A stretch of DNA of 64,000 nucleotides from Neurospora crassa OR74A. Its lineage: Eukaryota; Ascomycota; Sordariomycetes; Sordariales; Sordariaceae. This document shows, one piece after another, positions 24,711 to 35,335 of this stretch. Below the pieces are notes generated by a model. The model saw nothing but the letters and a program-made list of their open reading frames with translations, was not told the origin of the DNA and searched no databases. The DNA lies in assembly GCF_000182925.2 (NCBI RefSeq), contig NC_026505.1, forward strand, positions 2,542,001 to 2,606,000, read 5' to 3'. Each line of letters starts with the position of its first letter. Position 1 is the stretch's first letter. The translations under genes were made by a program, and so were the position numbers.

Positions 24711-27550
24711 AATTGGCGTTTGTAGGAGTGTTGTGTTGTCATCTTTTTTAGATATCGTTTGGCTTTTTTCGCGGGCTGGTGGTCGAGCAGCCGAATAAAC
24801 TTCGGAAGACCGCTGCTGTGTATACCCCTCAACTCTCGATTGATGCATTTAGCGATATGGGGCCAGGGCTAAAGAGAAGGATCTGGCCGGGGCGAGGCGT
24901 TTGGGTTGCGGCTTTTGCGTAGGTTTGGCGAAGTGGGGAACGGCTCATGTATATATGTAAACAAGTAGTCGTACCGATATCGTGTAGATGGCGGCGGATA
25001 GCTGAGACACGCGAGAAGCTGTGCAGCGACAACAGTAATGAGATACCAAAGCAGTAAAATACCACTTCTGGCTCCCATCAGTTGCTTCACGCGGTGTTGT
25101 ATTGTGCAGTGTGACTGAACCACGAAAGTGGCTATGGCCATCAAGCGTGGAGGCTGGTCTCGATGTCTGTCAAGGCATCTTCGCTTCTGGAAAGCCTGGA
25201 GGGCGAACGAAGCCTTATAGACCGGGTGCGTCCGCGAGGTTGTTGCCCAGGGGAAAGCAGGAATGATCTCAGAGATGTTCCGAGCGTTTGGTCATCGGCA
25301 GCCCCGAGACAAGTGCTGCGAGCGTATGCATGTGCCACATTTGGGCTTAGGTAACACACGGTGCTGCCCTGGGCCGATGTGCGAATTGGTCGGAGGTGTG
25401 CGAGAATTTGCGAACCGGGTGGGCCAATAGGAAACCAGCAATCGAGCTGCGGTCCGACACAGGACGCTTCACAAGAAGACAGGAAGTTGGGAGGACGACA
25501 AAAGTGTCGAGAAAGAGAAAAAGGTGTTCCCTCGCGCCCCTGGTAGACCGGGTCGCTGCTTAGCGTAGAGACGGGGGTCGCCCCTTTGGCTTTCGGAGCG
25601 ACCGTGCAGCGTGCTTGGTGATAAAAGAGTGGGGACGCCTCAAAGAAAGAGGTCTCGCTAGGTACGTAGGTGGAAAAAAAGCTGAGAAAGAGAAAACTCG
25701 AGCAGAGAGAAATTGACCGGTCGTTACGATATCGATGCTGGCTTGGACGTCGAGTCTTCCGTTGCCAGGCTTCGGAGTCGAGACCGCTGCTCCTTTTGGT
25801 GCAGGACCCTGGCTTCTGGCAGAACTGCTGATCGCCGGTTTTCCGGAACCGAAGATGCCTTGCAAAAAGGGACATTCCGATCTGGTAATCCGCGATTTTG
25901 ACGTTGGTGAAAACTCGAGCAGGAGAGTTCGAGGGCGCTCTAGAGTGGGATCACCGAGCAGCAATGGTTGGCTGGCTGGCTGACTGGAGGCCAGCTTTGC
26001 TGACTTGGTGGCGAGGTTCGTGATTTTGAACCATGAAGCCAGCAGCCCACAACAGCATTTCCCAAAGACTTGGAAAGGCGGAAGAAGAAGCGATGTCCAA
26101 AGAAGGTGGAAGACAGAATGGAGGTGTCGAGTGAACAGCTTTCCATGGGTGGTGGGTGGTCCTGTGGTGCAGAGTTCTGGTCAGCCTAGGTTCACCCACA
26201 ACGGTACCGGACATATCAAGCCCACATCAGACGGGTTGTGCGAGACAAAAAGATGGCCAAAGCAGCATTCTGAAGTCAGACGAACGAGGAAAACACACCT
26301 CAAGAGGGAATATGGGTATCTCCATCCCCATAGACTTGGGGCGGTGCTGAATTCACGGCCTCCAATCCGGCCCAGACGGCCCCGTGAGCTCGAAAGCTTG
26401 CAAGAACCGAACAAGAAGCAGCCCGGCCATGTTCTGCCGAAGAAATGGCAGGCAAAGGATGGTGAAGACAAGGAAGAAGTCGGCTGGGCTGTTGAAAGAG
26501 GCAGGTCTGGCCGTGCGGTTGGGAGGTTTGGGTTTGGCGGCAACGAGGTGAGGTGTTGGGTGATACAGGCTCGGAGGATGGAAGATGGTTGGACGGCTGC
26601 GGACTCTCGCTTGGCTGGGAGAATTGATTCTCGGTGCAGTGGGGTCCCGTGCAGAGAGCCCCAAGCCCAGGCTCGGCAGACCCCGAACTGCTCGGAGCCT
26701 TTTTGCACTTCCACAGAGCAAGTCAAATCACGTAAGCTCATCTGCACATATTTGTTGCAATGGAACTGTTGGATCAGCTCATGGCGAAAAAGCTAGAAAT
26801 AATCAAACTTCTAGTGTCTTTTACACAACTCATGCATCCATGGTCACAGTTTGCGCCGTTGCGGCTATATGTGGATAGAAATCGTTGCTACTACTAGCGC
26901 ACGAGCCACGCTACGTGCCTGCCTTACATAACATTGCATTGCGCATCCAAAGCAACATAAAGGTCCCACTCGACTGTGCACAAGCGGCTGCGGGGACCCA
27001 CATTTCATTGAACCCCTCATCGACTCCATGGAAGGCTCTGACGAAATCCCATTGCTGATTCCCATGGCGAGGCCGTTCCCTTGTTTTGAGAAGAACAACG
27101 GGCGAGAATGGCTTTAAAGCATCGTTACAAGTAGTGAACATGTCGACCGGTTTTAGGAGACGGGATACCGGCCCGCTGGGGGAATAAGTATGTACATCCT
27201 CTTTCATCTCGATCTCGAGTTTCGTCACCTTGATCACTACGGCGCGCCTAGCCTAGGTATTCACAGACGCGACGAAATTTTCCCCACTCTAAAAAGGTGC
27301 CCCTCCATTATCACTTTCTCCATCTGACATCTGGCATTGGATGTGGCACTGACAACATCCATCCATCCATCCTATTCAGTACGCGACGCGACGCCTATCA
27401 ACAACCAAAGGATATCAAGGTCCTCGATAAACATCCCCAACGAAATATCCTTGCGAGTTATCTGATACGAAGCAACCGGCTCCCGATTCACCAAGTAACC
27501 GAAACCCTCTCCCTCCCTCGCTCTATCCAACAAAGCCCCAACAGCCAACA
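24711..27550. other. Intergenic 2.8 kb, no supported gene
   Basis: Opposed long frames (25141-25875 minus, 26005-26796 plus, 26181-26747 minus) overlap or shadow one another and encode compositionally odd, domain-free products. A (CATC)n tract lies at about 27358-27372 in the probable leader of the next gene. 27300-27550 is C/A-rich, consistent with a 5' leader. Confidence 0.5.
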
Positions 27551-28615
27551 ATGCCCGACGCCAAAGGCCGCCGCATCGCTCTCGGATGCGAAGGCTCCGC
27601 CAACAAGCTCGGCATCGGCATCATTGCGCACGACCCCATCACCGGCGAAGCCCTTGTCCTGTCCAACGTGCGCGACACCTTCGTCTCTCCTCCCGGCACC
27701 GGTTTCCTTCCCAAGGACACAGCCCGACACCACCGTGCCTACTTTGTGCGTGTAGCCAAGAAGGCGCTCGCCTTGTCGGGGGTCTCCATCTCGGAAATCG
27801 ACTGCATCTGCTACACCAAGGGGCCCGGGATGGGCGGGCCCCTAACGTCGGTGGCCGTGGGCGCCCGCACACTCGCGCTGCTGTGGGGTAAAGAATTGGT
27901 GGGCGTGAACCACTGTGTCGGGCATATCGAGATGGGGCGGGCGATAACGGGGGCGTCGAACCCGGTGGTGCTGTACGTGAGCGGGGGTAATACGCAGGTG
28001 ATTGCGTACGCGGAGCAGCGGTACCGTATCTTTGGCGAGACGCTGGATATTGCAGTGGGTAATTGCCTGGACCGGTTCGCGCGCACGCTGGAGATCAGCA
28101 ACGACCCGGCGCCCGGGTACAATATTGAGCAGCTGGCCAAGCAAGGTGGGCGAGTCTTGTTGGACTTGCCGTATGCGGTCAAGGGAATGGATTGCTCGTT
28201 CAGCGGAATCCTGGGGCGGGCAGATGACTTGGCGGCGCAGATGAAGGCGGGCGAGCCGGGCCCCGACGGCGAACCGTTTACACCCGCAGATCTGTGCTTC
28301 AGCTTGCAGGAAACGGTATTTGCCATGCTTGTCGAGATCACCGAGCGGGCTATGGCGCACGTCGGTAGCAACCAGGTTCTTATTGTTGGCGGTGTCGGTT
28401 GCAACGAGCGGCTACAGGAGATGATGGGCGCGATGGCAGCGGAGCGAGGCGGAAGTGTCTACGCCACCGACGAGCGGTTCTGCATCGACAACGGCATCAT
28501 GATTGCTCATGCTGGTCTATTGGCCTACGAGACGGGCTTCCGGACGCCGCTTGATGAAAGCACATGTACACAACGCTTCAGAACCGACGAAGTCTTCGTC
28601 AAGTGGAGGGACTAA
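27551..28615 (+). CDS. kae1: tRNA N6-adenosine threonylcarbamoyltransferase, KEOPS subunit Kae1
   Basis: Catalytic subunit of the KEOPS/EKC complex, which transfers the threonylcarbamoyl group to A37 of ANN-decoding tRNAs. It was formerly annotated as O-sialoglycoprotein endopeptidase. Single exon, 354 residues, typical for the cytosolic/archaeal-type protein; no mitochondrial presequence, so it is not the Qri7 paralogue. The metal site is visible as His121-x3-His125 (NHCVGH) with Asp313 in CIDNG. The nucleotide-binding motif SGGNTQ is at residues 144-149, and GGVGCNERL lies in the C-terminal lobe. The ATG at 27551 precedes the conserved [10 protein letters not shown] strand. It converges on the AMPK-beta gene. 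Confidence 0.95.
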   Translation: MPDAKGRRIALGCEGSANKLGIGIIAHDPITGEALVLSNVRDTFVSPPGTGFLPKDTARHHRAYFVRVAKKALALSGVSISEIDCICYTKGPGMGGPLTSVAVGARTLALLWGKELVGVNHCVGHIEMGRAITGASNPVVLYVSGGNTQVIAYAEQRYRIFGETLDIAVGNCLDRFARTLEISNDPAPGYNIEQLAKQGGRVLLDLPYAVKGMDCSFSGILGRADDLAAQMKAGEPGPDGEPFTPADLCFSLQETVFAMLVEITERAMAHVGSNQVLIVGGVGCNERLQEMMGAMAAERGGSVYATDERFCIDNGIMIAHAGLLAYETGFRTPLDESTCTQRFRTDEVFVKWRD

Positions 28616-28969
28616 TGACAAGGAAGGAAACGAAGACGAAGATGACCATTACGACGATACCCCCAAATCCCATAACCTTTACTCTATCCACGGCAGCCAC
28701 TCTATATGCGCCTCTTGTTGTCCCTTAGTGCCCCCTTAATGGAGCAGGATGCCCATGGACAGTTTGCCGACAACAATTTGCGCCCGCTTCCATAAAGTGT
28801 CCTCGTCATCGCTACAGCGTCCTATAGACATTACTTGTAGACATATCTAGAATAGGTCATACTGGGCGGTTCATCATGCACCGCTATTCTACTCATGACT
28901 TGCGCTGTTCGTCTAGTAGTGGTAGCCACCAGCCAACTGTACCCAGCTCTGACTACTAGCATTCCAAAC
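28616..28969. other. Convergent 3' flanks of kae1 and the AMPK-beta gene
   Basis: 354 bases separate the two stop codons. It presumably holds both 3' UTRs, which may overlap. No gene is seen. Confidence 0.6.
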
Positions 28970-30560
28970 TCAGATGCCCTCTGTCGTTGTTGGCTTGTAC
29001 ATGATTGTCGTCACATACTGTACAGTCCGTTAGCATCAACGACTACGTGCAAAAAGATGCAGCTACGAAATACGGGGAGACGAACCTTGTTCTTGTATCT
29101 CGTCGTGGCCGACACAGCCAGAATATTATTCTTAATACTGCTAGTAGCTAGATGGTTAAGAACGGTATGGTTGGGCATGTTCAGAACGCTGTTGTCATCC
29201 TTGATCAAGGTGGCCGCGTTGAGGATGGGCTTGCCGAGGAAGCCAGGAAGCGCAGGCGGCGTTGGGAGTTTCTCGATGGCGTTGACAGCACTCAGGTAAG
29301 GTGGACTTTCCTCGGGTGCGTCGAAGTCGAGTAGATATTGCGGGATCTTGTTCTCGAACAGCTCCGCCGGAGGGACAGGTCGGTCCCTAGGTGCCTTGCT
29401 TTCCTCCGTCTCGGACGCGGAGGTTTTGGGCTCCGTAGGTTGCTGGGAATCCTTGGCGGCGCTTGCAGCAGCTGCCTGGGCAGCGGTGCGCCCCACATCA
29501 TCAGGGCTGACCTCGATGTAGTTGACCAGGTTGTTGCCAAAGTCTACCGTGGTCGGCAAGTCTGGCGAGGTCTGCATTTGCCCGTCAACCAGAAAGCGAA
29601 CGTGATGTGTGCCCGGCAGGATATTGATAATAGCAGCGAATACACCCGGTCGGCCCTCACTGTTGGCGAGTAGCGGTGTCAGCAAGGCCCCATCCGTATT
29701 GAGAGCGAAAGTGGCCGGGATGTAGAAAGTACTTACACCGGGTGTAATCGTGTCTTCCTGTTCCATTGGAAGATGGTGCCTGTCACGTAAACCTTCTCGC
29801 CGCCACGGAGCCATTCGAGCCTGGTGGGGACAGTCGGTCTAGTCTTGTCCACCCGTAGCTCCTCCGTGTCTTCTTCGTCCAGAGTTGAGCTGTTACTCAA
29901 GTTGGAAGAGCGTCTGGTGAGCGCGGTGAAAGTGTCGGCATCCTCGAGTGGGACCCCAATGTCGGTCGGGGCAATGATAGGCGATCCGGGTGTGTGGACC
30001 TCTTCCTCGATCGGCAGAGGTAGTCGCGGCGGCCTGGTCAGGTACGAGACATCTTGCAGACTGCTCAGCTGCATAGCCGCAGTCTCAAAGGCATCCGATC
30101 TCTCTGATAGCGGTGATCGCACCGGCGACCTAGGTGAGCACGACGAGGCGTGGCAGGGTGTGGGCACGGCTACAGGTTTCGCGGGCTCATGACTGTCTTC
30201 GGGTCTCAGCTGTCTTACTTCGACAGGTTTGGTGGGGGTGGCAGAGCTGGTAGGCACCGACGAGCCCGGCGAGCCGCTCTGAGAAGGTGGCATTCGCGAG
30301 TGCAGCGACTTGGGACGAGCGGTGGTTGAGGGCGGCTGGACGGCGGTGCCCTGGGCCTGGGTCAAGGAGGGCTCAGGAGGGGCAGCGACTCGCTGATTTG
30401 GGACCGGTATAGGGTGCTTGGTATCGCGCTTCACTGCTCTGGCAGAGTCATTTTGGATGGAAGCCAGCGACTGGTGCTGAGACTGCGATTGAGAGGAGGA
30501 GGAGGAGGATTGCGGATTCGGGGTCTTGGAGTCTCTGGAGGTGGAGGGGTTGTTCCCCAT
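28970..30560 (-). CDS. SNF1/AMP-activated protein kinase beta subunit (Gal83/Sip type)
   Basis: Scaffold and targeting subunit of the SNF1/AMPK energy-sensing kinase. Three exons on the minus strand: 30560-29737, 29659-29086 and 29017-28970, giving 481 residues. The N-terminus MGNNPS is a myristoylation signal, and a purine at -3 supports this ATG. Residues 3-249 are Ser/Pro-rich and probably disordered. The glycogen-binding-type CBM runs from about 250 to 325 (WLRGGEKVYVTGTIFQWN, then PGTHHVRFLVD). The C-terminal ASC domain runs from about 365 (IPQYLLDFDAPEESPPYL) to the end (YVTTIMYKP). Intron 1 (77 nt) splits the CBM: donor GTAAGT, acceptor CAACAG. Intron 2 (68 nt) has donor GTTCGT, a GCTAAC branch and acceptor TACAG; the last exon supplies the family's final strand. 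Without intron 2 the frame ends in an unrelated tail. Confidence 0.94.
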
Positions 30561-31558
30561 TTTCCCTAGCTCGATCGCTGGCGCTGATGACGGGATGGGG
30601 TCGCCGTGGTGGTCGGGTCGGTCGAACGGGGTCGTCACAGGTGGTTCGCTGCTACCGCGGTCTGCTGCTGTTACTGCTACACCTGTTCAACAATGCGTCC
30701 ACCGGGTGCAATCAATTCATCTTCCACTCTCCGGGGTAATTGGCCGAGTTCGGATAGAAGGTGGTTTGACAGTCGAGGGGCTTTGCATGCTACGCCAGCG
30801 CTGGTCGTGGCTGTGGTTGTGTGGTTTTTGGGAATTCGAACGACGTTGTCAGGTGTCGTGTCGTAATAGAGTTGGAGCAGGCAATATCGCAGCAAACTGG
30901 AAGATGTGATGATTCGAGTCGTGTCGAATCGAGGATGCGCGAAACAAGTGGAAGAAGTGGAAGTCGAGAGAATGACGGGTAGGTAGAGAGCTCAGTTCAG
31001 TTATCAGAGTATCACTGCAGCAGTTGACTGTCCTCCCTTGGGCCAAAAAGCACAGCTGCCATCCACCTGGTTGCTCGATAAGAAGCGGGCGACCACTGGC
31101 AACTGAATGGAACTCGGATGCAACGCCCCGGACTCGGCGAACAGAGTTGAACTGTGGATGAGTGTGAGACGGCGCCCAGCCCAACTGCACGGCAGTGTCT
31201 CCACTGTCCACCTCCAGGCATCGGCCCCAGCTTCCACTTCGGCCCCCACCTTTCCCACATTCTCTCCTGCTTCTCTAGCTCCTGGACCGTGCGCCCCTTG
31301 CATGTCAACTCCTGGCCCGCTGTGAGACCTGGAGCTTGCGCTGGCGCGACGCGGCAGGCAAGAGAGGCGGCCGATCTTCTTTCCAGAGAACAACTTATCG
31401 ATGTTCACATGCATTCCTCTAAAGAACATCACCCTCCTTCGTCAAGTGTCCTTTTCCAGTTATTCATTCACTCGCTCAGCTATTCGTAGACGAGTGAGTT
31501 ATCGGTTTCCGCCCCCAAAGTTACCAGTAACATCGCCATCCCTACACATCTCCCAAAA
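30561..31558. promoter_or_regulatory. Shared divergent promoter interval, AMPK-beta gene / spt-4
   Basis: About 1 kb separates the divergent start codons. The part nearest spt-4 is CT- and CA-rich (31400-31558), like a fungal leader. Frames inside it overlap on both strands without coherent products. Confidence 0.6.
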
Positions 31559-32088
31559 ATGTCGGAGAACTACGTTGCCCCCGGCCAGCAGCGCTACCTT
31601 CGTGCCTGCATGGTCTGCTCTATCGTCATGACCTATGCTGTAAGTCGAGCTGCCCTTCCTCGTTTCTAGTCACTCTATGACCGACAAGTTTCTGACCTTT
31701 TTTGTTTTTGTCATAGCGCTTCCGTGACGAAGGATGCCCCAACTGCGAAGACTTCCTCCATCTCCAGGGCTCGCCGGATCAGATCGACAGCTGCACGTCG
31801 CAAGTCTTTGAAGGAATCATCACCATTGCCAACCCGCAGAAGTCGTGGGTGGCGAAGTGGCAGAGGCTGGACGGTTATGTGAAGGGTGTATACGCGACCA
31901 AGGTGTCGGGCCAGTTGCCGGATGACGTGCGCACCACGTTGGAGGATGACGGCATTCAGTATATCCCGTAAGTTTCCTGCTTACACTCGTGTGGTCTGGC
32001 GAAGCAGGCTATGATCGTGGGGTTTTCGGGGCACAGCCAGAAACTAACTTGGAGCAGGCGCGATGGCAGTGCGACGGAAGCGGACTAG
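31559..32088 (+). CDS. spt-4: Transcription elongation factor Spt4
   Basis: Small zinc-binding partner of Spt5 in the DSIF elongation complex. Three exons: 31559-31639, 31717-31967 and 32058-32088, giving 120 residues, close to the usual family length. The four-Cys zinc site is C17-x2-C20 and C34-x2-C37, in RACMVC and GCPNC. The family motif SWVAKWQR is present ([10 protein letters not shown]). Intron 1 (77 nt) has GTAAGT and TCATAG. Intron 2 (90 nt) has GTAAGT, a CTAAC branch and GGAGCAG. The last exon encodes the conserved Arg-Asp plus a short acidic end. If intron 2 were retained, translation would stop at once at 31969-31971, nine residues short. Confidence 0.94.
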
Positions 32089-32580
32089 AAACTCGAAGCT
32101 GCGGTGCAAGAAAACAAGACGGAATAGGGCGGATAAGAAAGCAGGAAAGAGAACCGACAAGCAAGAAGGAAGAGGGACCGATAATAGATCGTTCACAGAC
32201 AACCCAGGAGCGGAATGCGGAATGCCTGTTAAAGGGAAGGCAACAGGAGTTCAAGGCGTTAAGGCTGGTTTAAAGGGCGTGGTCTAGACAGCAGGATAGT
32301 GGCCATTTTTTGGGTTTTGCATGATCAACCCAGGGCTATAATTACACACTGCAGCGAAATACAACAATCATACAAATGAGTTTATCACTACCTAACCTAT
32401 ATGGAAGATTATTCATCCAGCTACGGATCCCTTTTACGAAAACCCCAATGCAATATGGTATCTTTTTTTTAAACATTTCCCATCACGCCGAAAACGCCCC
32501 TATAACATGTACCGAAATATTGCCAAACCCGGAGATAGCATAACCTTTGACCAGTTACCCACGTGAGACTCCACAGTATG
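32089..32580. other. Convergent 3' flanks of spt-4 and the Kin17-type gene
   Basis: About 490 bases between stop codons, AT-richer toward the middle (32330-32530). Short frames continuing from spt-4 intron 2 are shadows. Confidence 0.6.
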
Positions 32581-33759
32581 TTAAAACTGGAAGCGTGGCT
32601 TCTTGTTGGGAAAGTTCCCACCCTTCTCCTCGCGAGCCCTCTTGCGCTCCAACTCCTCCTTCATTATCCTCTCGGCCTCGCTCATCTTCTTGGGCGGAGC
32701 AGCCATAACCTTCTTGGGAGCCCCAGCAAACGCATTCTTGAAGACGTTCTTCGGTTGGGGCTTCATGCCGAACTTCATAGATACCGGCTTCGTGGCGGGA
32801 GCAGCGGCAGCAGCAGGACCAGCAGGACCAGCAGTCGAGTCAACCGCGGGTTTGCTTTCCTCTGCCGTCGTCTTGGCAGTGGCCTCTTCGCCCTTTGAAC
32901 TTGCTTCCACCTTTGCTTGCTCAGAGCTTACACCGTCCGTCGTCGTCTTCGTTATTGTCGAAGGTGGCGTCACGGTATCCTTCTTCTCCTCCGCAGCAGG
33001 AGGAACCGATCCGTCCCCAGCACCCGGTGTTGGCATTGCCGCCGCCGATGTCGAACCCTTCTCACCCTCACCCGACCCCGACCCGGGCTCCTCTTTCTTT
33101 GTTGTGGCCGATTTTCCAAAACTCAACTTAATCTTCTCCCCCTCCCTCCTCTTCAACTCCTTCCTCTCCTCCTCCTCCGCATCAAAGCTAACCCCCCTCG
33201 CCTCGGCATCCTTTTGCGCTCTCTTAATTTGCTCCCTCAAAGCCCTTTGCTCCCTCTCCTCATCCCCCTTATCCATCATCTCCTTCCTCCTGACCTTCTC
33301 CCTCCTCTCCATCGCCTCGGGAGAATCATCAATCCACGCCACAAACAACCCCTCCCCCTCCTTCTCCTCCACCCTACACAACCCTTCCCTGCCCAAAAAC
33401 TTTGCAAACTCTGTGAGGGAATGCCACTTGGTCGCGTTGAGATGCACGTGGTCCTTGCGCGCAATCACCTCCTGGTAAAATTTATTGATGTGGATCTCCT
33501 TCTCGCCATGGCTGGTCTTCAGCTGCGCGATGAAATCCTTGAGGAACTGGTCGGAAAAGGTGTCTTGCACGCCCTTGAAGTTGGCGCCCGCCTCGAGCGC
33601 TTTGGCCGTGTGCGAGGGCGACTGGCAGTGCATCTTGTACCCGTTCTCGTCGCGGCAGGATTTCTCGCACAGTTGGCAGTACCAGCGCAGCCGGTTGAGG
33701 CCGCGGGATTTCATCTTGTTGGCCAGATATTTGGCGGAGCCGACTTCTGCTTTGGGCAT
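32581..33759 (-). CDS. Kin17-family DNA/RNA-binding zinc-finger protein
   Basis: Nuclear protein of the Kin17 family, linked in other eukaryotes to DNA replication/repair and RNA processing. Single exon, 392 residues. The conserved N-terminus MPKAEVGSAKYLANKMKSRG fixes the start at 33759, although the frame stays open about 112 codons further upstream. The C2H2-type finger is Cys28-x2-Cys31-x12-His44-x5-His50. A winged-helix Kin17 core follows (about 51-160, with FLKDFIAQLKTSHG and WHSLTEFAKFLGREGLC). A charged coiled region comes next, then an Ala/Pro/Lys-rich linker. The end is a basic helix and the tail KKPRFQF. The C-terminal SH3/KOW tandem of the animal protein is not recognisable, as in other fungal members. 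Confidence 0.92.
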   Translation of the reverse strand: MPKAEVGSAKYLANKMKSRGLNRLRWYCQLCEKSCRDENGYKMHCQSPSHTAKALEAGANFKGVQDTFSDQFLKDFIAQLKTSHGEKEIHINKFYQEVIARKDHVHLNATKWHSLTEFAKFLGREGLCRVEEKEGEGLFVAWIDDSPEAMERREKVRRKEMMDKGDEEREQRALREQIKRAQKDAEARGVSFDAEEEERKELKRREGEKIKLSFGKSATTKKEEPGSGSGEGEKGSTSAAAMPTPGAGDGSVPPAAEEKKDTVTPPSTITKTTTDGVSSEQAKVEASSKGEEATAKTTAEESKPAVDSTAGPAGPAAAAAPATKPVSMKFGMKPQPKNVFKNAFAGAPKKVMAAPPKKMSEAERIMKEELERKRAREEKGGNFPNKKPRFQF

Positions 33760-35086
33760 CGTGAATGGGTAATTACGGACTCCGCTGCGCGCGAGTCGGG
33801 GCGGGTGGGGGAGGTGATTGGTTGTATGTGTTTTGTTTTCGGAGGGTGTCGCTCGGTACAGTACAGGACGATGCGGCGGATGACGGTTTGGAAGTTGCGT
33901 TGGGTCAAGATTAACTATGTGACGGAGATGGTGAGTGAGTAGTGTTGGATGACTTGGAGCAAAAATCGTGGTGTTTCGCTCTTCGACCACCTTGCGTTGT
34001 TGTTGGAAAGTTGATGTTCTGCAACGGGTAAAGGTTCGAGTGTAGGCCCCGATTGCCAGCCGCCACACAAATGTTACATGCCGAATGCCAAGCATTTGAA
34101 GCGATCAACCAACAACCCTAACCCAGACATGCTTCCCATTTGGTCGAGGATCACCCCTTTTCGCTTTGTTTACACAAAGGAATCTGATTCCCAACGGGGT
34201 ATTTTTGATGCTACGGATGACACTGTGCCTCGGAAATTGTGTTTCGGCCGCTTACGGAGAGGTCTGCCATACAACGGACTTGGTCTGCGCTGTGATAGAG
34301 TATATGCCCGGCTTGCTCGAGGTTTACACTTTTCTGTACTCTTCGACGACGTCTTTTTTCTTTTTTCCTCTTTTTTTATTGGTTTTCTCTCGGACACTCC
34401 GGTTGACCAGGATCGCGATCCCCACTTTCACCTTTATGCAAAGGTATTTCTGGTTATCAATTGGTGCTATGCTTATCGTTCACTCTCTCGGTTACAATGA
34501 CTGAGTTTCCTCGCACATTCGTACCTTCTTACGACCACGCTTCTTCATTTCTTGTAACGGATCCATCAACTGTCGACGATCTTTCAGCAGTATTTACACA
34601 GTTACAGTTATGTTGACAGCAAACTACAGCTGACATATGATGAGTATCCAAAAACAACAGCCACCCCATCAAACCGAGATTTCCCGCATTCACCCAAAAG
34701 CAAAAAGACATCAAACGCAAAAAAGCCACAAAAAAAGACACCATCGGTCGAAACGGACGCGTTTGGGTATCAAATTGACAAAAACAAAAGAAGGCAATGA
34801 GTATATACAAGAAAAACCAGAACATGATTGTACCGTAAGTGAAATGACATATTGATGTCGTATGAAGACCAAAGGCGATCGCTCTGTAACTCCAAAAACC
34901 GCCAGATAGAAGAGAAGTTGCGCTCAAACTCTCATGTTGAAAATGGCATGGTTTCTGATTCTCGGACGATGGTTATATGTCCCGTGTAATATAGAATGCC
35001 GTGGGTCCAAATAAAGCGTATTAATCGGCATGGATAACAACAAAAGGCTGATATACGTACTGCATAGTAGTATATAGGCGATGATG
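33760..35086. other. Intergenic, between Kin17-type and 14-3-3-like genes
   Basis: Holds the Kin17-type promoter and leader and the 3' flank of the 14-3-3-like transcription unit. Frames at 34078-34504 are short, T-rich and domain-free. No RNA gene is recognised. Confidence 0.55.
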
Positions 35087-35335
35087 TCATAATGCAAGAT
35101 CGGCATCCGGGATTCGAAGTTGTTCGTGCTGCTCGGTGACTGACGCATTGAGCCAGGTTTCTGGAAGGTTCAGTCTGTTGGCATATCCCTGCGATGGCAC
35201 GGTGCTTGATCGTGCCTGGCTCCAGTGGTGATGAGCATCCTCAACGGCTTTCTCTCTGACATCTGGACTTGGGTCCTCCTTCCAGAGCGCTGCCGACAGG
35301 GTGGAAAGTAACCAATGCCGAGTTCTCTCGCTCAT
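35087..35335 (-). CDS. Downstream ORF overlapping the 14-3-3-like stop (ATGA), 82 codons
   Basis: The start codon of this frame shares bases with the stop of the upstream 14-3-3-like gene (ATGA at 35335-35332), shifted by one base. The product begins MSERTRHWLLSTLSAALWK, has a normal amino-acid mix with several Trp, and shows no low complexity. I recognise no domain. It could be a real second cistron read by termination-reinitiation, an alternative C-terminus joined by an intron I could not place, or 3' UTR. Among these, untranslated sequence is the default. Confidence 0.3.
   Translation of the reverse strand: MSERTRHWLLSTLSAALWKEDPSPDVREKAVEDAHHHWSQARSSTVPSQGYANRLNLPETWLNASVTEQHEQLRIPDADLAL

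Noticed and set aside
25141-25875. 244-codon minus-strand frame between epl-1 and kae1
   Set aside because: Overlapped by several other frames on both strands, odd Ser/Arg/Leu composition, no domain or splice structure.
26005-26796. 263-codon plus-strand frame opposite a 188-codon minus-strand frame
   Set aside because: Mutual antisense shadows; neither shows recognisable sequence.
31969-31971. TAA as the spt-4 stop codon
   Set aside because: It lies in a GTAAGT donor; splicing to 32058 restores the conserved Arg-Asp ending of Spt4.
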